Shown piece by piece: positions 6,411 through 6,607 of a stretch of DNA of 6,607 nt. Location: contig JAGWAQ010000096.1 of assembly GCA_021296375.1 (NCBI GenBank), positions 1 through 6,607 of the forward strand, read 5' to 3'. Position numbers and translations under genes: made by a program. Within the stretch, counting starts at the first letter, position 1; the number at the start of each line of letters is the position of its first letter. This DNA is from Alphaproteobacteria bacterium (GTDB lineage: Bacteria > Pseudomonadota > Alphaproteobacteria > Puniceispirillales > UBA1172). Below the pieces are notes generated by a model. The model had not been told where the DNA came from and ran no database searches. It was given only the letters and a program-made list of their open reading frames with translations.

Positions 6411-6422
6411 TTTACCGATACT
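6394..6422 (+). promoter_or_regulatory. Candidate sigma70-type promoter for the TPR-protein gene
   Basis: TTGACT (6394-6399, 5 of 6) and GATACT (6417-6422, 4 of 6) are separated by 17 bases. The predicted start near 6429 gives a leader of about 70 bases, which includes a small GGGAA/TTCCC hairpin (6425-6439) and a pyrimidine-rich stretch with C5, C5 and C6 runs (6437-6458). It lies downstream of the tandem array, so the TPR gene probably has its own promoter. Confidence 0.5.
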
Positions 6423-6499
6423 TCGGGAATTCGTTTCCCCCACCCCCGCGTTCCCCCCTGTCTCTGTGGAAGACCCCACCACCACGGAGGCGATTGGTT

Positions 6500-6607
6500 A
6501 TGGCTGAACGAAAACCCACCAAAGAACAACTTGAAGCCCTCATCACGCAATTTAATGCGGAGATTGACGCCGATCCTGAAAATGCGGAGGCGTGGAGCAA
6601 TCGTGGG
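6500..6607 (+). CDS. TPR-repeat protein, N-terminal fragment cut by the window end
   Basis: An open frame starting at ATG 6500 with a strong GGAGG (6486-6490) nine bases upstream runs without a stop to the last base (36 codons). The visible protein starts MAERKPTKEQLEALI and ends with DADPENAEAWSNRG, the characteristic turn-plus-helix-A sequence of a tetratricopeptide repeat (compare the common pattern ALDPNNAEAWYNRG). It has no signal peptide. TPRs mediate protein-protein contacts. What else the full protein carries cannot be seen. The ribosome site and promoter make this a real gene start rather than chance. Confidence 0.75.
   Translation, partial: MAERKPTKEQLEALITQFNAEIDADPENAEAWSNRG

Noticed and set aside
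6412..6600. 62-codon open frame on the minus strand opposite the TPR gene start
   Set aside because: It is low-complexity, overlaps the TPR gene's promoter, leader and start, and has no family resemblance. The plus-strand TPR start has a strong ribosome site.
1..6607. An undescribed multi-gene system (defence, secretion, biosynthetic or mobile)
   Set aside because: All five complete genes fall into well-known families, point in mixed directions and show no shared function, integrase, transposase or nuclease. I could not support such a claim.

Overview
The window is G+C-rich bacterial DNA holding five complete protein genes and the first 36 codons of a sixth. Strongly GC-biased third codon positions, alphaproteobacterial-looking protein variants (the aminotransferase and the FAS1-like dehydratase in particular) and short intergenic gaps suggest an alphaproteobacterium. 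That placement is inference from general character; there is no rRNA or other marker gene here to settle it. The content is mostly housekeeping and metabolic. I see no phage, transposon, CRISPR, toxin-antitoxin or defence genes, and no tRNA or rRNA.

Layout from left to right: a G-rich leader with 18-bp tandem repeats (about 1-104); a DMT/EamA-family membrane transporter on the minus strand (103-1041); a YheT-type alpha/beta hydrolase on the minus strand (1156-2139); a divergent promoter region (2140-2276) in which the two opposing promoters appear to share a -35 box; a class I/II PLP-dependent aminotransferase on the plus strand (2277-3431); the ribosome-associated GTPase TypA/BipA on the minus strand (3438-5255), convergent with the aminotransferase and only 6 bases from it; a second divergent region (5256-5422); a double-hotdog FAS1-like/MaoC-type acyl dehydratase on the plus strand (5423-6301); a five-copy 16-bp tandem array that begins inside the dehydratase's last codons (6290-6369); a good sigma70-type promoter with a 13-bp direct repeat around its -35 box; and the start of a TPR-repeat protein (6500 to the window end).

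The genes do not form one obvious pathway. The hydrolase and transporter are co-directional and may be co-transcribed. The aminotransferase and dehydratase are metabolic enzymes of unassigned substrate. TypA acts in translation and ribosome assembly under stress.

The points most worth a second look are a non-consensus switch I (G2) motif in TypA (RCITN instead of RGITI), two different tandem arrays that each overlap the stop codon of the adjacent gene, the overlapping back-to-back -35 boxes, and the direct repeat at the TPR-gene promoter. None of these amounts to clear evidence of a novel system.
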